Shown: piece after piece, positions 13,601 to 24,500 of the stretch
Position numbering within the stretch: position 1 is the first letter of the stretch
How the letters are laid out: every line of letters begins with the position of its first letter
Origin: Mugil cephalus
Lineage: Eukaryota; Chordata; Actinopteri; Mugiliformes; Mugilidae
Reading direction: 5' to 3'
DNA: 64,000 nt
NCBI RefSeq assembly: GCF_022458985.1
Contig: NC_061782.1
Span: forward strand, 16,571,672 to 16,635,671
Notes under the pieces: model-generated
The model's input: only the letters and a program-made list of their open reading frames with translations
What the model was told of the DNA's origin: nothing
Databases searched by the model: none
Position numbers and translations under genes: made by a program

Positions 13601-16600
13601 AATTTTCGCATAACAGACCTGTTTGTTATTATCTCGTTCGGCTGAAGGGAAAACAGATATCAGAGACCTGCCGAGTCGAATAAACGCGAGGCGAACGGGC
13701 TCGCTCCGAGAGCGGGCCGCAGCGTCGCGACGCTGAGAAATGGAAATCGGGCCTTTCCAAAAAATGTCATATTTTTAAGAACTTAGAGAAATTGTTTTGT
13801 TTTTGGCAAGATGACCGTGCATTTTTCAGCTCCCCTGGCGGGTTTTGAAAGGTGCTTGTAAGCCTCAGGCTCATAGATCTCTCTCAAGCCGCGGAGGACA
13901 GTGCAATACTTCATTTTGAATTAAGACACCAAGACCTCAGTTGCAGCGTGAGGTTTGCTGCCAAAAGTGGCATTAGAATGCACATGGGTCCTGGATTACT
14001 CTTGCATTTGAGTGGATGCATCTGTCCATTTACATCTTTATTTTCTCCTTCTTTAAAAAAAAAAAACCCGGAGTTAGTCTTCATTTAAGCTTCGGTATGT
14101 AGGAGTTCGCCAGGAATGAAAGTGCACTTAAAGTATAAAGATCACAGCGAGCGGCGCGCCGTATGTGGAAGTCTGTGAAGTACTTTGTTAGCTTCAGTTA
14201 AGACTCACGCAGATTCCTCTAATGGAATCACAGGAATATCCCACTGTGTACGTTTTATTACCCTCAAACTCTTCGCAGGAGCGCTCCCCGCGCTGGGACT
14301 GTGAAGCAGATTTAAAGTAAGGCAGACCGTAAATGCCATTAACGGAGCTAAATCAGATTAAAGCATAACATTTGAACCTCTTCGGGGCATTTCTTGTTTG
14401 TAACTGGATGTGAGCAGCTTTGGGCGGCCGGCTGCGGAGCGCGCTCCGAGTCTGTTTCCCTCTCAGGTTGTTTCTCAACTACAGCTTGACTAATTAATAT
14501 TAAATGACATGATAAAATGTTTCTGCGTTGGCAGCTTCTTACCGACTAAAAGCCATCCATAAAGCAAAAAGGAACTGAAAGCATATTTATTGCGGCTGCT
14601 CGGCTGTCGGTGTTTAGTGGACTGCTTGGGCGGTTGCATCATTTTATAAAACAAATCAATCACGAGTTAATCAAGAAATAAAGTTTCATCCGAACATCGC
14701 AACTTATCTGGACCGTTTCAGTCGGTGGATACTTTGTTCTAAGTGAATAATGAGGATGAGATTTTGAGGGGGAAGGAACCCTCCGGTCCCTGGTGTCCAA
14801 ACTCTGGCTGTGGTGGGACATGAGACGAATGGAGCGCCGGAGCTCTGCGTGGGATGAGCAGAGGACTCTGGAGACTCGACCCGGACCCCGGTTGCGAGGG
14901 TCCGTCGCTGTTTGGAAATGACATCCGACGTGTTTAAATCCGACAGCGAGGACGTGATTGGCTGATTCGGCTGACAGCGGCAAAATCTGAATGGTTAAAC
15001 CGGAAACTCCCCCCCAGTCTGCTGATTATAGAAGCGGGAGGGGAAGATTCAGCTTGTGTTGAGCTTCGTCTGTACAAACTGTGGGAGGATCTAGAAGCCC
15101 ATACGTGGTGATTTTCATCCATTCAGTCGGTTGATCGGGGTCGAGGTCGGGGCCTGTGTGGGCTTTTCCTCCCACACAAACCATTTCCCCGTGGACCACG
15201 CGTGAGACACAGTGAAACTGTCACGTTGAAACATGTCTTCCTCTTATGGTTTAAAGCACTGCTGTGATTTATAGGAAATATAAATGTACGCCGATCAGCC
15301 TTAACTTTAAAACCACTGACAGGAGACGTGAATAACACTGAACATCTTGTCATAATTCAATGTTCTGCTGAGAATTTTTTAGACCTGGCATTTATGTGGA
15401 TGTTACTTAGACATGTAGCACCCACCTAGACCAGACCAGGCACCCCCACCCCATAGCAATGACGTTCCATCCCTTTGTACGGGACCAAGCCTGACCCACA
15501 GAGGCCCCTCCCCTCAACCCATAGCACCCAAAGGACCCCCTCAGAAGGTCCATGTCCAGGCAGATCTTTGCAATATTAGGAACGTGGTCATAATGTTATG
15601 CCTGCTTAAGATTTCACATACCACAGAAAGCATGTGGACAGGGACTTCTTCGTGCAGACTTCTACACCTGTGTCACATCGCTGTGCTTCAGTTCTCCAGG
15701 TTCTAAGCGTTGATGTGACAAACTCAAGTCACATTGTGGCTGAATTCATGAATGTTTTAAACCTTGCAGCTCTCTCCGTCTTATTCATGCATGATGTATA
15801 AAAAAAAATAAATAAAAATCTCTCCGTCCACGTTACTTTTTTATTTCTGTGTGTGTTGCAGTGAAGAGGAGGCTTGGTGCAGCCGTGTGTCGGGCCGGCA
15901 GCCGGTAACAGATATTTATCACCTCCTCGCCGTAGATTAGTAACACGTGACGGCACCTCATCCAGATAACCTTCTACGCTCGCAGCAGCGCTGCCACGGA
16001 GGTGGCGGAGGCGGAGGGCTTTAGGATTCACCTCGTGTCAGCCGTGGCGGTGCAGACACTGATAACACAGTGCCCTCTAGTGAAACGGGTCCACTTTTGC
16101 GCTGCCGCACATGCAATCCGTAATTAAAAGGAGTTGGAAAGCGACATGTTGGGCTTCCACGCTCTGTCTCAAGATAAGACACGGACTGAATTTTGTATAA
16201 TTTCCTGTGTTTTCCTCTTCAGGACTTTGAAAAGCCCAGTCCACCCCAGAAACCTCTACCTGCAGACCCTCTAGGGAGGAGCTCTCGGCTGGGTCATGGT
16301 GCCGCGGCGGCGGCGGCGGCGGCCGGGTTCCACGGGACCGGACCTCGGCCGATACCTATCCCCACTGTGCCCAGGCCCCCACCCAACATCCCTTTACCCA
16401 GCAGGTCAGTTCACCATGACCTGGAAATGACTAATGACCAGGGTGTTTATATTCAGCAGGGAAATCTATGAAGCAATTGTGAACAGATTTTGGTGTGTCT
16501 GTCAAAATAAGAGCACTTCCTGCGCTGGAAGCCTTGTAACATACGTTAAACCATCCAGCCACGTCTCAGTTCAGCTCAGTGGGACTCAGTGAAAATCAGC

Positions 16601-17513
16601 GAATCGCTTCAACAGAGCTTTTTATTAAACCTATTTTTGTCAGGACGCTGAAAATAACTGCGTCATACATCACTAGTTGACCTCATTTATCCGTAAAAAG
16701 GGATTTATTCAGCTTTGTTCAGACATAATAGGACTTTTATGGTAATACGTCGCTAATGAGCGCCATGTTATTTTTCCAGTAAAAATTAATGATCGTTGTG
16801 GGCGTGAGGGACGCTCATCCCCTCTTCCCACCCACCATGTCAGGTATTGAACTGCTGCTCAGATTATTATTGTAGCCGCATGAGTTCCTTTTCTTTCTTT
16901 CTTTTTTTTTTTACCTTTTCTTTGTGTACCACACCACGTGTTGAGAAGTTGGCTGGTTTTTAGCGTTTCCTGTTTTGTTAAACCGCTTTTTGTGTTTTCC
17001 GCCGTGCTTAAAAGAAGGGGCGGATTTATTTCACGGCTCTTCAAAAGGCAAACAAGACGAGCATTTAATATAAATATATATATATATATTTCTTTTTTGT
17101 TCTTCCTTGTGCTGATGTAGCTTTTACATGAATCCAGCAGCATTCCCTTCAGAGATTTGCAGAGTTGGAAGTGTTACAGAAACATTACTCCAGTACGCCA
17201 GACATGCGTCATGATTTTTAGATAGACATGAAGGGAACACATTAAACTGCGGTTAAATTAATGACCGTCTGAAGGCTTACGTTTGAGGAGTTCCAAGAAT
17301 ATCTGCTGAACATCTTCCTAATCATTCACGTCTTTGAGGAAGATTTCATTCATTTTCTTTATTACAACCTGCGCCGTGAATTTAATTGTCTTGTTGCGGT
17401 GTTGATTGCATTTACTCACCGTTTTGATCTTTGGTAACGAGGCCATGCATTTGTGTTTCAGACCCGCGCCAGCGTTGCCCTACAGACCACCAAAGACTCC
17501 CCACGACTGCTGA
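1645..17513 (+). CDS. adam12: ADAM metallopeptidase domain 12 (meltrin alpha), C-terminal part
   Basis: Ten coding exons: 1645-1814, 1923-2031, 2454-2652, 4555-4632, 6523-6631, 7018-7156, 8524-8632, 10490-10744, 16223-16404 and 17462-17513 (TGA at 17511). All phases agree and give 466 visible residues. The frame opens in the distal disintegrin domain ([18 protein letters not shown]). It runs through the cysteine-rich domain ([33 protein letters not shown]) and the EGF-like repeat ([18 protein letters not shown]). A transmembrane helix follows (about 23 hydrophobic residues, from VLITVAVLV to VVIFL), then [14 protein letters not shown] and a proline-rich tail containing [11 protein letters not shown], an SH3-ligand-like motif also present in human ADAM12. 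Near-identity to ADAM12 over these domains and linkage to DHX32 support adam12 rather than adam19. The family is a membrane-anchored sheddase/adhesion protein; the metalloprotease domain lies outside the window. The tail has a fish-specific run of eight alanines. Confidence 0.96.
3290..3800 (+). repeat. Dispersed teleost repeat, copy 2
   Basis: It lies in the adam12 intron between exons ending at 2652 and starting at 4555. It begins near a TTATTATTATT stretch, contains 'gggctgtatatacagtataaatgg' at about 3378 and ends with 'cctcaagtggccaatgaagg' followed by 'ttggcttcattttccaggttgctgc' at 3720-3778. It shares blocks in opposite orientation with the copy at 1020-1300. The rest of this 1.9-kb intron shows nothing recognisable. 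Confidence 0.5.
4633..6522 (+). other. adam12: adam12 intron, no gene seen
   Basis: AT-rich intron between the last cysteine-rich exon and the EGF-like exon. It contains a C-run at 5451-5466 and T-runs near 5984-6002. Short open frames at 4801-5049 and 6103-6336 have no recognisable domain or splice logic. No element was identified. Confidence 0.6.
7853..8002. mobile_element. Foldback MITE in adam12 intron
   Basis: The left end 'acacaggactagttttaca...ggacctc' and the right end 'gaggtcctttgataaaactaatccagtgt' are imperfect inverted repeats. Each arm is about 29 bp and the arms enclose about 90 bp. This is the architecture of a small non-autonomous DNA element. A relative of the right arm occurs at 8450-8495. 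The class cannot be settled without an alignment. Confidence 0.6.
8370..8500. mobile_element. Partial MITE relative next to an adam12 exon
   Basis: The block 'gaggtcc/gacgtcctcgggtaaaactaatcctgtgcgaat' (about 8462-8493) matches the right arm of the MITE at 7853-8002. The matching left arm is not clear. The element ends about 25 bp before the exon starting at 8524, so the polypyrimidine tract and acceptor region immediately follow transposon sequence. Confidence 0.45.
8633..10489 (+). other. adam12: adam12 intron with GT microsatellite and LINE-tail-like repeat
   Basis: A (GT)n tract lies at 9363-9386. About 9610-9900 resembles the 3' region of a fish non-LTR retrotransposon: it ends in 'gaactgaagaagcctcgtgggtgacagg', a sequence type I associate with Maui/L2-like LINE tails. 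No coding exon is supported in the rest. Confidence 0.45.
9363..9386. repeat. (GT)n microsatellite
   Basis: Uninterrupted GT dinucleotides inside an adam12 intron. Confidence 0.95.
11388..12008. mobile_element. piggyBac-like MITE with TTAA ends
   Basis: The element begins TTAACCCTCTGGAGTCC and ends CTCCAGAGGGTTAA. The terminal 14 bases (TTAACCCTCTGGAG) are a perfect inverted repeat, and TTAA is the target site and terminal sequence typical of piggyBac elements. The 621-bp interior has no long reading frame, so this is a non-autonomous copy. It lies in the large adam12 intron between exons ending at 10744 and starting at 16223. Confidence 0.8.
12009..15286 (+). other. adam12: adam12 large intron, middle part
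   Basis: No exon is supported. The longest open frames (12219-12623 plus, 12314-12646 minus, 14660-14983 minus) contain homopolymer translations or no domain. GC content rises locally at 12450-12530 and 13680-13740. Homopolymers include T16 near 12540 and A15 near 12808. Confidence 0.55.
15287..15608 (+). mobile_element. Deleted Tc1/mariner-type element (copy A)
   Basis: The left end 'tacgccgatcagccttaac' and the right end 'ggtcataatgttatgcctg' match the inverted ends of the copy at 41762-42177. Internal blocks include 'aataacactgaacatcttgt', 'tttatgtggatgttac' and a remnant of the transposase C-terminal coding region ('cctcaacccatagcacccaaagga'). It carries frame breaks and lacks most of the transposase. 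It lies in the large adam12 intron. Confidence 0.75.
16296..16325 (+). repeat. adam12: GCG trinucleotide run encoding polyalanine
   Basis: Inside the exon 16223-16404, consecutive GCC/GCG codons give eight alanines in the cytoplasmic tail, just downstream of the SH3-ligand-like [11 protein letters not shown] segment. Confidence 0.9.
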
Positions 17514-19250
17514 GCTCTCCACGTCACAGACGAGCGGATCTCCCGCCGAGAGACAGACACTTTCTCGATTTGCACTAACTGCTGAGACTCTGTAAAACCT
17601 TTCGGACGTCTGGAAGTGTCTCAGAGTCTTTCCGGTGAACGGGGGCTCGGCGGTACGCCTCTAAAAAGGTGCTTTGTTGTCCTCACTCAGGTACCAATGA
17701 ACTATTTATCTATTTAACTATTTAACTTCGGTATTAGCGGTTCATGCACAGACTGAGCTTTTCTCCCTCCCCCCAATGAAAATTTTAGACTAGAAGGAAG
17801 CCCGGTGTCATTTCTTTTGCATTTTTATACTTTTTTCTCAAATGAAATGCTGAACTTTATGATCTTTTTTATAATCAGTGGAGTTGCTTGAATTGTAAAA
17901 GCGTAAGAAGACACTTTGTTTTTGGACTTGGATAAAGGGATACAGAGCACGAGTGTTCACAGTAGGTTGTGGTGCGTGTATTCACTTAGTTTTATGATGT
18001 ATTCAATAGCAAATACATCCTCTATATCCTTGCTATCGCAATGCTACAGAATATCTATATTAATCGAATGATTTCTTTCCAAAACCAGTTTGCTGAATGA
18101 CTCTTTTATAAGCTGGATGGAAACACTTTGATTCCTATCAAAGCCTCAGACCGCGTTTTTGTTGTGAGACGAATCAGATCATTTCACAGTCCGATCGTCA
18201 GGCTCCCTTATTCCTTATAAGTTCACTTTTACAGAACAAACAGGCAAAGTACTTTTCACACTTTTCGGACCACCTCTGACATACTGCTCTGGGTATGTGC
18301 TGGACGTGTTCTGCTGATGCTGGCGGGTTCTGCGGAGCGTCAACAGATGTGACAGCCCGATTGTGTTCCAGAGAATTACACCAACACCAAATAATCCTGC
18401 ATTAATGCCGGTGTTTGTATGTTTAACATTTATGCTCGCTTTGTCCTCGAGTGCGCGAGCCAGGCTGGATGACTTCAGAGCTGAGGGCCTTCCAAGAACC
18501 TCCTCGACCGTGTCTGACGAGACGCTTTGCCCCGACCGTCCTGTCTCCTGTTTTATTTCTTTTCGTCACGACATTCCTTTTGGATTTTGTACGGCTTCGC
18601 TGTCCTTCAGATTATTCATGCATTCACTGCATTAGATACAGATCCTGGCGTTGCACTTGAAGTTTTCTTGATGTTATATGTTGACTTGTTGTTACAAAAG
18701 CGGAGGGGCTGTCGACTTCGCCGCAGTCCCTTCTCCTGTGTCAGTGCTCACTTTGGATAGTGCATTTTGTATTTGCAGTGTATCCAAACGCAGTTTTCGT
18801 CTTTTCACGGTTGAAGTCAGAAACACCCTGCAAACCTGAGTTCTGTTTGTGTACATACATGTGCATACAAGTAATGCTTTTTTTTCTTGTTCTGGAAGAG
18901 GTGTTCAACAGTCAGAGTACCTGCTCCCTGCTGGAAAATACTTGTTATCGCTGTGTTGATTAGCTGTTAAATGTTAATTCCATTTGTAAATGTACTGTGT
19001 TTATTATATTGTTTGAAAGCCACTGTAAAATGTAAATATTGTATGCCAGTTAACATGTTATTTTCCTCTTTAGTTCTTTTTTTTAAAGCACAGTAATGTA
19101 AGAACTGCTTTGAGGACGTGCCCCATTTACAGCGGGCGGCGAAAAACGGGATTTTTGACGACCTTGTAAGCCAAACTGGAGGTTTCAGGATACACAATTC
19201 AGACAAAGAGATGAAATCGGAGCCAAATAAAAGTTCCTGTATGACTGTTT
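17514..19250 (+). other. adam12: adam12 3' UTR
   Basis: About 1.7 kb follows the TGA at 17511, is AT-rich and has no supported reading frame. It runs to a consensus poly(A) signal at 19226-19231. Short open frames at 18363-18963 have no domain content. Confidence 0.7.
19226..19231 (+). terminator. adam12: adam12 poly(A) signal AATAAA
   Basis: A canonical AATAAA in 'agccaaataaaagttcctgt', with T/GT-rich sequence downstream at 19258-19290. It is the best 3'-end candidate after the adam12 stop. Confidence 0.65.
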
Positions 19251-20872
19251 ACAAGAAGTTGTATTCATTTCAATCTTACTTTGACTTTTCAGTTTCAAGT
19301 GCCTCACAGCCCACAGCTAAGCCACCAGGAATTCACCACGAGAACTACAAACAGGTCTTGCGATGACACAGCACATACTGTATGGAGATAAATGAAGAAG
19401 AAAAGGTAGATAGATACGTAGGAGCCAGTTAATGTGGAACCTGAAATCAGTATGTTTAGAAAAACATTAGAGGTATGCTATGTTTGTCATTTCTCAAAGA
19501 CTTCCTGTTACCTCCGGAGGGTCCCTGCTCCAGCGGCATGTTCCACACGGTTGTTCAACACTGACACCTGTCGGACAAGATGAGTCATTACAATTACTGA
19601 AACGCTGCCCTTCATTTTTGCCATAATGTGCTTAAAATGAAGGTAAAAGTTGCCTTTTGTTGCTTTCTGATTATGATCAGCATCCAATATCAATTAATTA
19701 ATAATTTTTTTAATAAAATAAAAAAATTATTAAAAAATTAAATAATTTTTTTTTTTAAAAATCCAAAACAAGTATATTTAGCTAAATATATTCTCCTTTT
19801 CATAACCTGAGAAATTAACCCTCTTGCCCTATTAGGGACAAAAGTGTCCTTTTCAATTCAATATTATTTTTGATAATTAAGTGGTGGTTGTGATTTTTTA
19901 TGAGTTTTTATTTGTTTTTATTTTTATTTTTTTGGCTTTAGCATTTTTTTTATGTGTCTCATGTCTACTGACATGTGTTGTATATGTTGGATTGTTTCTT
20001 AGCTACCACATGGGAGGGGTGACTATGGGCTAAGAAATAAAAGGTCCCACAGATTTATGTATATATGGGTAATAAAACGATTAGTCTAGTGATGACGTTA
20101 CAGTTATTCCAACTCCAAGGCTGCTGTTGAGCTGGTTTCATTACCTGACGCCAATTCGTTTCATCACAGTAAAGAAAAAAACCTAGAGGCTTTATAAACA
20201 CACGTGTGTTATTGAGGGAAGTTATTCAGACTGTGAGGATGCATTTATGTACCCCGGTGGAAGTGGAATACAGCCAACATCAACACAACCGTAAGTTAAA
20301 ATGTCTGACATGAGAACGGTTTATCAAGATCCCAGAGTTTTCAAATTCCTCCAAGACTTCAAGTGATCTGTTTCAAGGAAAAACATATTTCAAATGTTTA
20401 GTTTTTTACGCACACAGAGATGATTTAATGACAAACATCTGAAATTACACATGACAGCAGGGCCGTGATTGGAACATTATTAACTAAAACCTGGCTCAAT
20501 TGTTTGTGATATGTGTTGACAGCGTTATTATTATAATCAAACTGATTCCCAAACATTTACAGCATTTTATTCTGACCAAATTAGTGAACATTTGGGATTT
20601 TTGGAAATATGTATCACACAAAGGGCTGAATTAATTTAATTTTCTTATCTGCTAACATTTTAAAGACAGTGGAAGCTGAAAGTGGAGCAGATATGTCACC
20701 TCCTGAAAGATCTTCATTTCCATGCGCAATTTTTTTTGTTGCTGAAATATTTATTTTTATGTGTTCGACAAGTACTGGTAAGATAACAGATTTCTAAATT
20801 GTTAAATTTCTACTCAGCTAATAAATAGACTCATCTTACACATTGTGCAGCCTTTAATCATTGTAAACAGCA
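19251..20872. other. adam12-dhx32 intergenic region
   Basis: Very AT-rich, with a poly-T/A block at 19696-19765. A TTAACCCTCTTGCCC sequence at about 19816 resembles the end of the TTAA element family, but no matching right end was found. No coding or RNA gene is supported. Confidence 0.55.
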
Positions 20873-21284
20873 GAACCAGTTTGAGTTTTACACCACTGGA
20901 GTGAGAACATTTGTGCAAAGTGAGGGTAAAGGGTAAGGGGCTAGGGAATGCACTATGTCAGTGAATGTCCTCACTTAGATACCCATACAAACACGAGTGT
21001 GTGTGTATGTATCTTTCTGAGAACCAGTTTAAGTTTTATACCATCAGATTGAGGACATTTGTGTAAAGTGAGGACATTTTGACCGGTCCTCACTTTTTTG
21101 GCCTCACTTTTTGGCTGTTTTGTAGGTTAAAACTTAGTTTTAGGGTAAAGGTTACAATTAGGTTATGGTTAGTGTTAGTGATAGGGTTAGAGTGTGGCAT
21201 TTAGTTAAGATGGTCAGGGTTAGGGTAAGGGAGTAGGGAATGCATTATGCCAATGTGTGTCCTCACAAAGCTGGCCATGCAAGA

Positions 21285-21285
<1 letters not shown>
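20873..21285. repeat. Tandemly duplicated fish repeat with TTAGGG-like stretch
   Basis: A block starting 'gaaccagtttgagttttacacca' at 20873 recurs as 'gaaccagtttaagttttatacca' at 21021, a spacing of 148 bp. Both copies continue with 'gag(a/g)acatttgtg(c/t)aaagtgagg' and end in 'gtagggaatgca(c/t)tatg(t/c)ca'. The second contains degenerate TTAGGG/GGGTTAGG-like units at about 21126-21235. It is a dispersed teleost repeat about 250 bp upstream of the dhx32 start. Confidence 0.65.

Positions 21286-21324
<39 letters not shown>
21286..21324. repeat. (GT)n microsatellite upstream of dhx32
   Basis: About 39 bp of uninterrupted GT directly abuts the dispersed repeat and lies about 200 bp from the dhx32 ATG. 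Confidence 0.95.
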
Positions 21325-21325
<1 letters not shown>

Positions 21326-21529
21326 AGCTGTTGATGACCACACTTTTGTGGGATTAGTGGCCACATGACAACACTGGGCTGGCCGCCTAGTGAGCCTTTC
21401 AGTTGGCTCCGCTCGCAGAGGCGGCGTGTGTGCTGCCCAACAGTTTACTGAGAGCTGGAGAGCTCCGAACTTCAATTGTGCGGGTCTTTAAATGAAGTCT
21501 GACCCAGGCAGGCGGCGATCTCACTAGTG

Positions 21530-24500
21530 ATGGCGGAGGACGTTACCACTTTAATGGGAGAGGACTATTTTGAGGGTGACTCGCCCTGTTGTTCAGACAC
21601 AGAAGCTTTGAGTCAAGGGGACAAAGACTACGATGACATCTTGGAGCTCAATCAGTTCGATGGGCTGCCTTATTCCTCCAGGTTCTACAAACTGCTCAAA
21701 GAAAGAAGGGAGCTGCCGGTGTGGAAAGCAAAGTGTGAATTTGTGGACACTTTGGCCAGAGGACAGTTTGTCGTTGTTAGAGGCTCTGCCAAAACTGGAA
21801 GGAGCTCTCAAGTGAGTACTAAATATTTGTAACAGGTCACAGGTCTTTTTCAACACTTAGAGGGGAGGCGGGTGTGATGTAAACGACTTATCTCGCTCCT
21901 ATTTCGGAACAGATTCCACAGTGGTGTGCCGAGTTCTGCCTGTCGGACAAGTTCCAGCATGGCATGGTGGTGTGTACGCAGATCCACGCGCAGCAGGCCG
22001 TAGATCTCGCCCTGAGAGTGGCCGATGAGATGGACGTCAACATTGGCCACGAGGTCGGCTACAGCATCCCTTTGGAAACCTGCTGCACCAACGACACAGT
22101 CCTCAGGTGCGGTAAAGCAGCGCTACTTCAGACCCAGGAGTGTCCGCTTTTACCCTTTCCCTCTCCTTCCCGCGATAATGCATCGTCATGACACCCGCGG
22201 CTAAATCACCCCGCCCTTTCTCATTCTCAGGAGGGGAGCGAACAAAAGGCCCGTGGGGCTCTTTTCAGGGGCTCCTCCACAGCTGCCCGGCTCTCCGTCT
22301 ACCCATATGTCACACTCCCTCATGTGTGTCCCTCATACGTTATCCGGGGAACAAAGAGACTCAGCACACTGTGGGGAGGGAGATAAGATAAACAGGCAGC
22401 CAATAATAGGAACAGAACCACTCCAAAGACTAATTATTACAGTAAATCTCACTAATGGGGATGAAGCTGAAGTGTGTGCCTTTCATTAAGATGCCCGCCG
22501 AGGTACGAGAATGAATCCTCTTAAATATACTGCTCCCACATTTTCAGGCTGCGTGCTCACTCTTGAGGCCACCTGAGATAGGCCATTCCTCTCCAGTGCT
22601 TCTTTGTATTTGCTTCCCCCCACTAATGCCGAACATCATTTGACCACAGATACTGCACGGATGACATGCTCCTGAGAGAAATGATGTCAGACCCTTTGCT
22701 CGAGCGCTACGGCGTGGTGGTGGTGGACCAGGCCCACCAGAGGACGGTGGCCACCGACGTGCTTCAAGGTCTGCTGAAGGACATCGCCCTGCAGAGGCCG
22801 GAGCTCCGCGTGGTCCTCCTCACGGCCGCCGGACCGAGCCCCGAGCAGCTGGCCCACTTCGCCGGGCCCGCGGTGCCGACGATCCACCTGGAAAGCCCCG
22901 GCGCGGGGGAGGTTGTGCACAGCAGCACGGGGGGCGGCTACTTCTGCTCCGCTCTCCGCCTCGTGCTGGAGATACATCACTCTGAAGAGGAGGGGGACGT
23001 GGTTGTGTTTCTGGTGACCAAGCAGGTAAGAATGAACAAATGCACGACTGTTAAAACAAGGAGCCTGAAAACAGTCTGACTTTCCTTTTCATTTCCTCTC
23101 TACCAGGAGATAGATTTGGCCCGTGAAATCCTGTGTCACGAGGGGCAAAGCTTACCCCCTGTTTTGGGTGAGCTGCTGCCCGTTGCCGTGCACCCCGGCC
23201 AGCCTGGGAATCTGCCCATCCTGGGTGAGGAGCAGACGGGCCGGGCCCGCAGAGTATTCCTCACGTCCAGCCCAAATGAAGACTTCTTCTGGGCTGTTAG
23301 GTCCATAAGCTTCATAATTGATGCCGGCCTTGAGAAAAGATATGTAAGTCTGTGCTCGTACGTGATCACATGCACTGATCAGGCATAACATTATGTCCTA
23401 ACGTTGTGTAGGTCTTCCTTGCGCCTTCAAAACAGTTGTGACTCATCAGAGAATGGACATGGGCCTTCTGAGGGTGTCCTGTGGTTTCTGGAAACAGGAT
23501 CTTGTTGGGGTCTTTGTATCCTATGGGTTGAGGGGAGGGGCCTCTGTGGATCATCCCACAGATACTTGATCAGTTTGGGATGCAGTGTATTTGGAGGCCA
23601 GGTCTTTTTGCTTGGGATGAAGTGTCATTGCTATGGAGTGGGGGTGCCTGGTCTAGGTGGGTGGTACAGGTCTAAGTAACATCTACATGAATGCCAGGTC
23701 AAACGTCTCCCAGCATTGTCACATGATGGTCAATGTTATCAAACTCTCCTGGCAGTGGTCGTAATGTTGTGGCTGATCGGCGCAAAGACCTGTTAGTCAG
23801 ACATCCATGTGAATCGTGAAAGAAACAGTGAAATAAAAACTTTTTTTTCTTTACTCTTTCAATTTTCTGCTCTTGTTATCGGCATCACATTCTCTGTGTG
23901 AGGTTGAAAAGCAGTGATTCGGGGGATTATCCCGAAATTGCCTCCCAGAAGTCCTCTCGATAGTTTCTCAAAGCTTGTTTAATTCTTCCCGCAGTGAATG
24001 AAACTTTTACGCAGCTAAATCCGCCGAAAGAAAAGTTCTCGTGATGCAGAAAATCATCACGATGTTCTACTCTAATGCAAGTAGAATACACAATTAGGGT
24101 CAGACACATTGCTTTGCCATTGCAGGTGTACAACCCCAGGATCAGAACCAATTCAGTCATCATTCAGCCGATCAGCATCGGTCAGGCCGAGGGTCGCAAG
24201 CAGCTGGCAGGTCCGGCAGGTGAGGAGTTAGGCTGTTGGGTTGTTCAGTGTTGATTTGCAGCTTGCTGCTTGATCTGAAAAGAGTTTTTCTTATCCTGTA
24301 GGCAAATGTTTTCGCCTGTACCCGAAGGACAGGCAGCTTCCTGCTGAGACACGGCCTCGTATCGTGGAGTCTGACATCACCTCCACCGTGCTCTTCTTGA
24401 AGAGGATGGAGATCGCTGGACTGGGACACTGCGACTTCATCGACAGGCCAGGTGAGAGATGTTCTCTCTTTTATCTTTTTTTAATGCTCTTTGTGTGTGA

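Noticed and set aside
21126..21235. Telomere-like TTAGGG units considered as an interstitial telomere from chromosome fusion
   Set aside because: Units are degenerate and lie inside a dispersed fish repeat that carries them generally.
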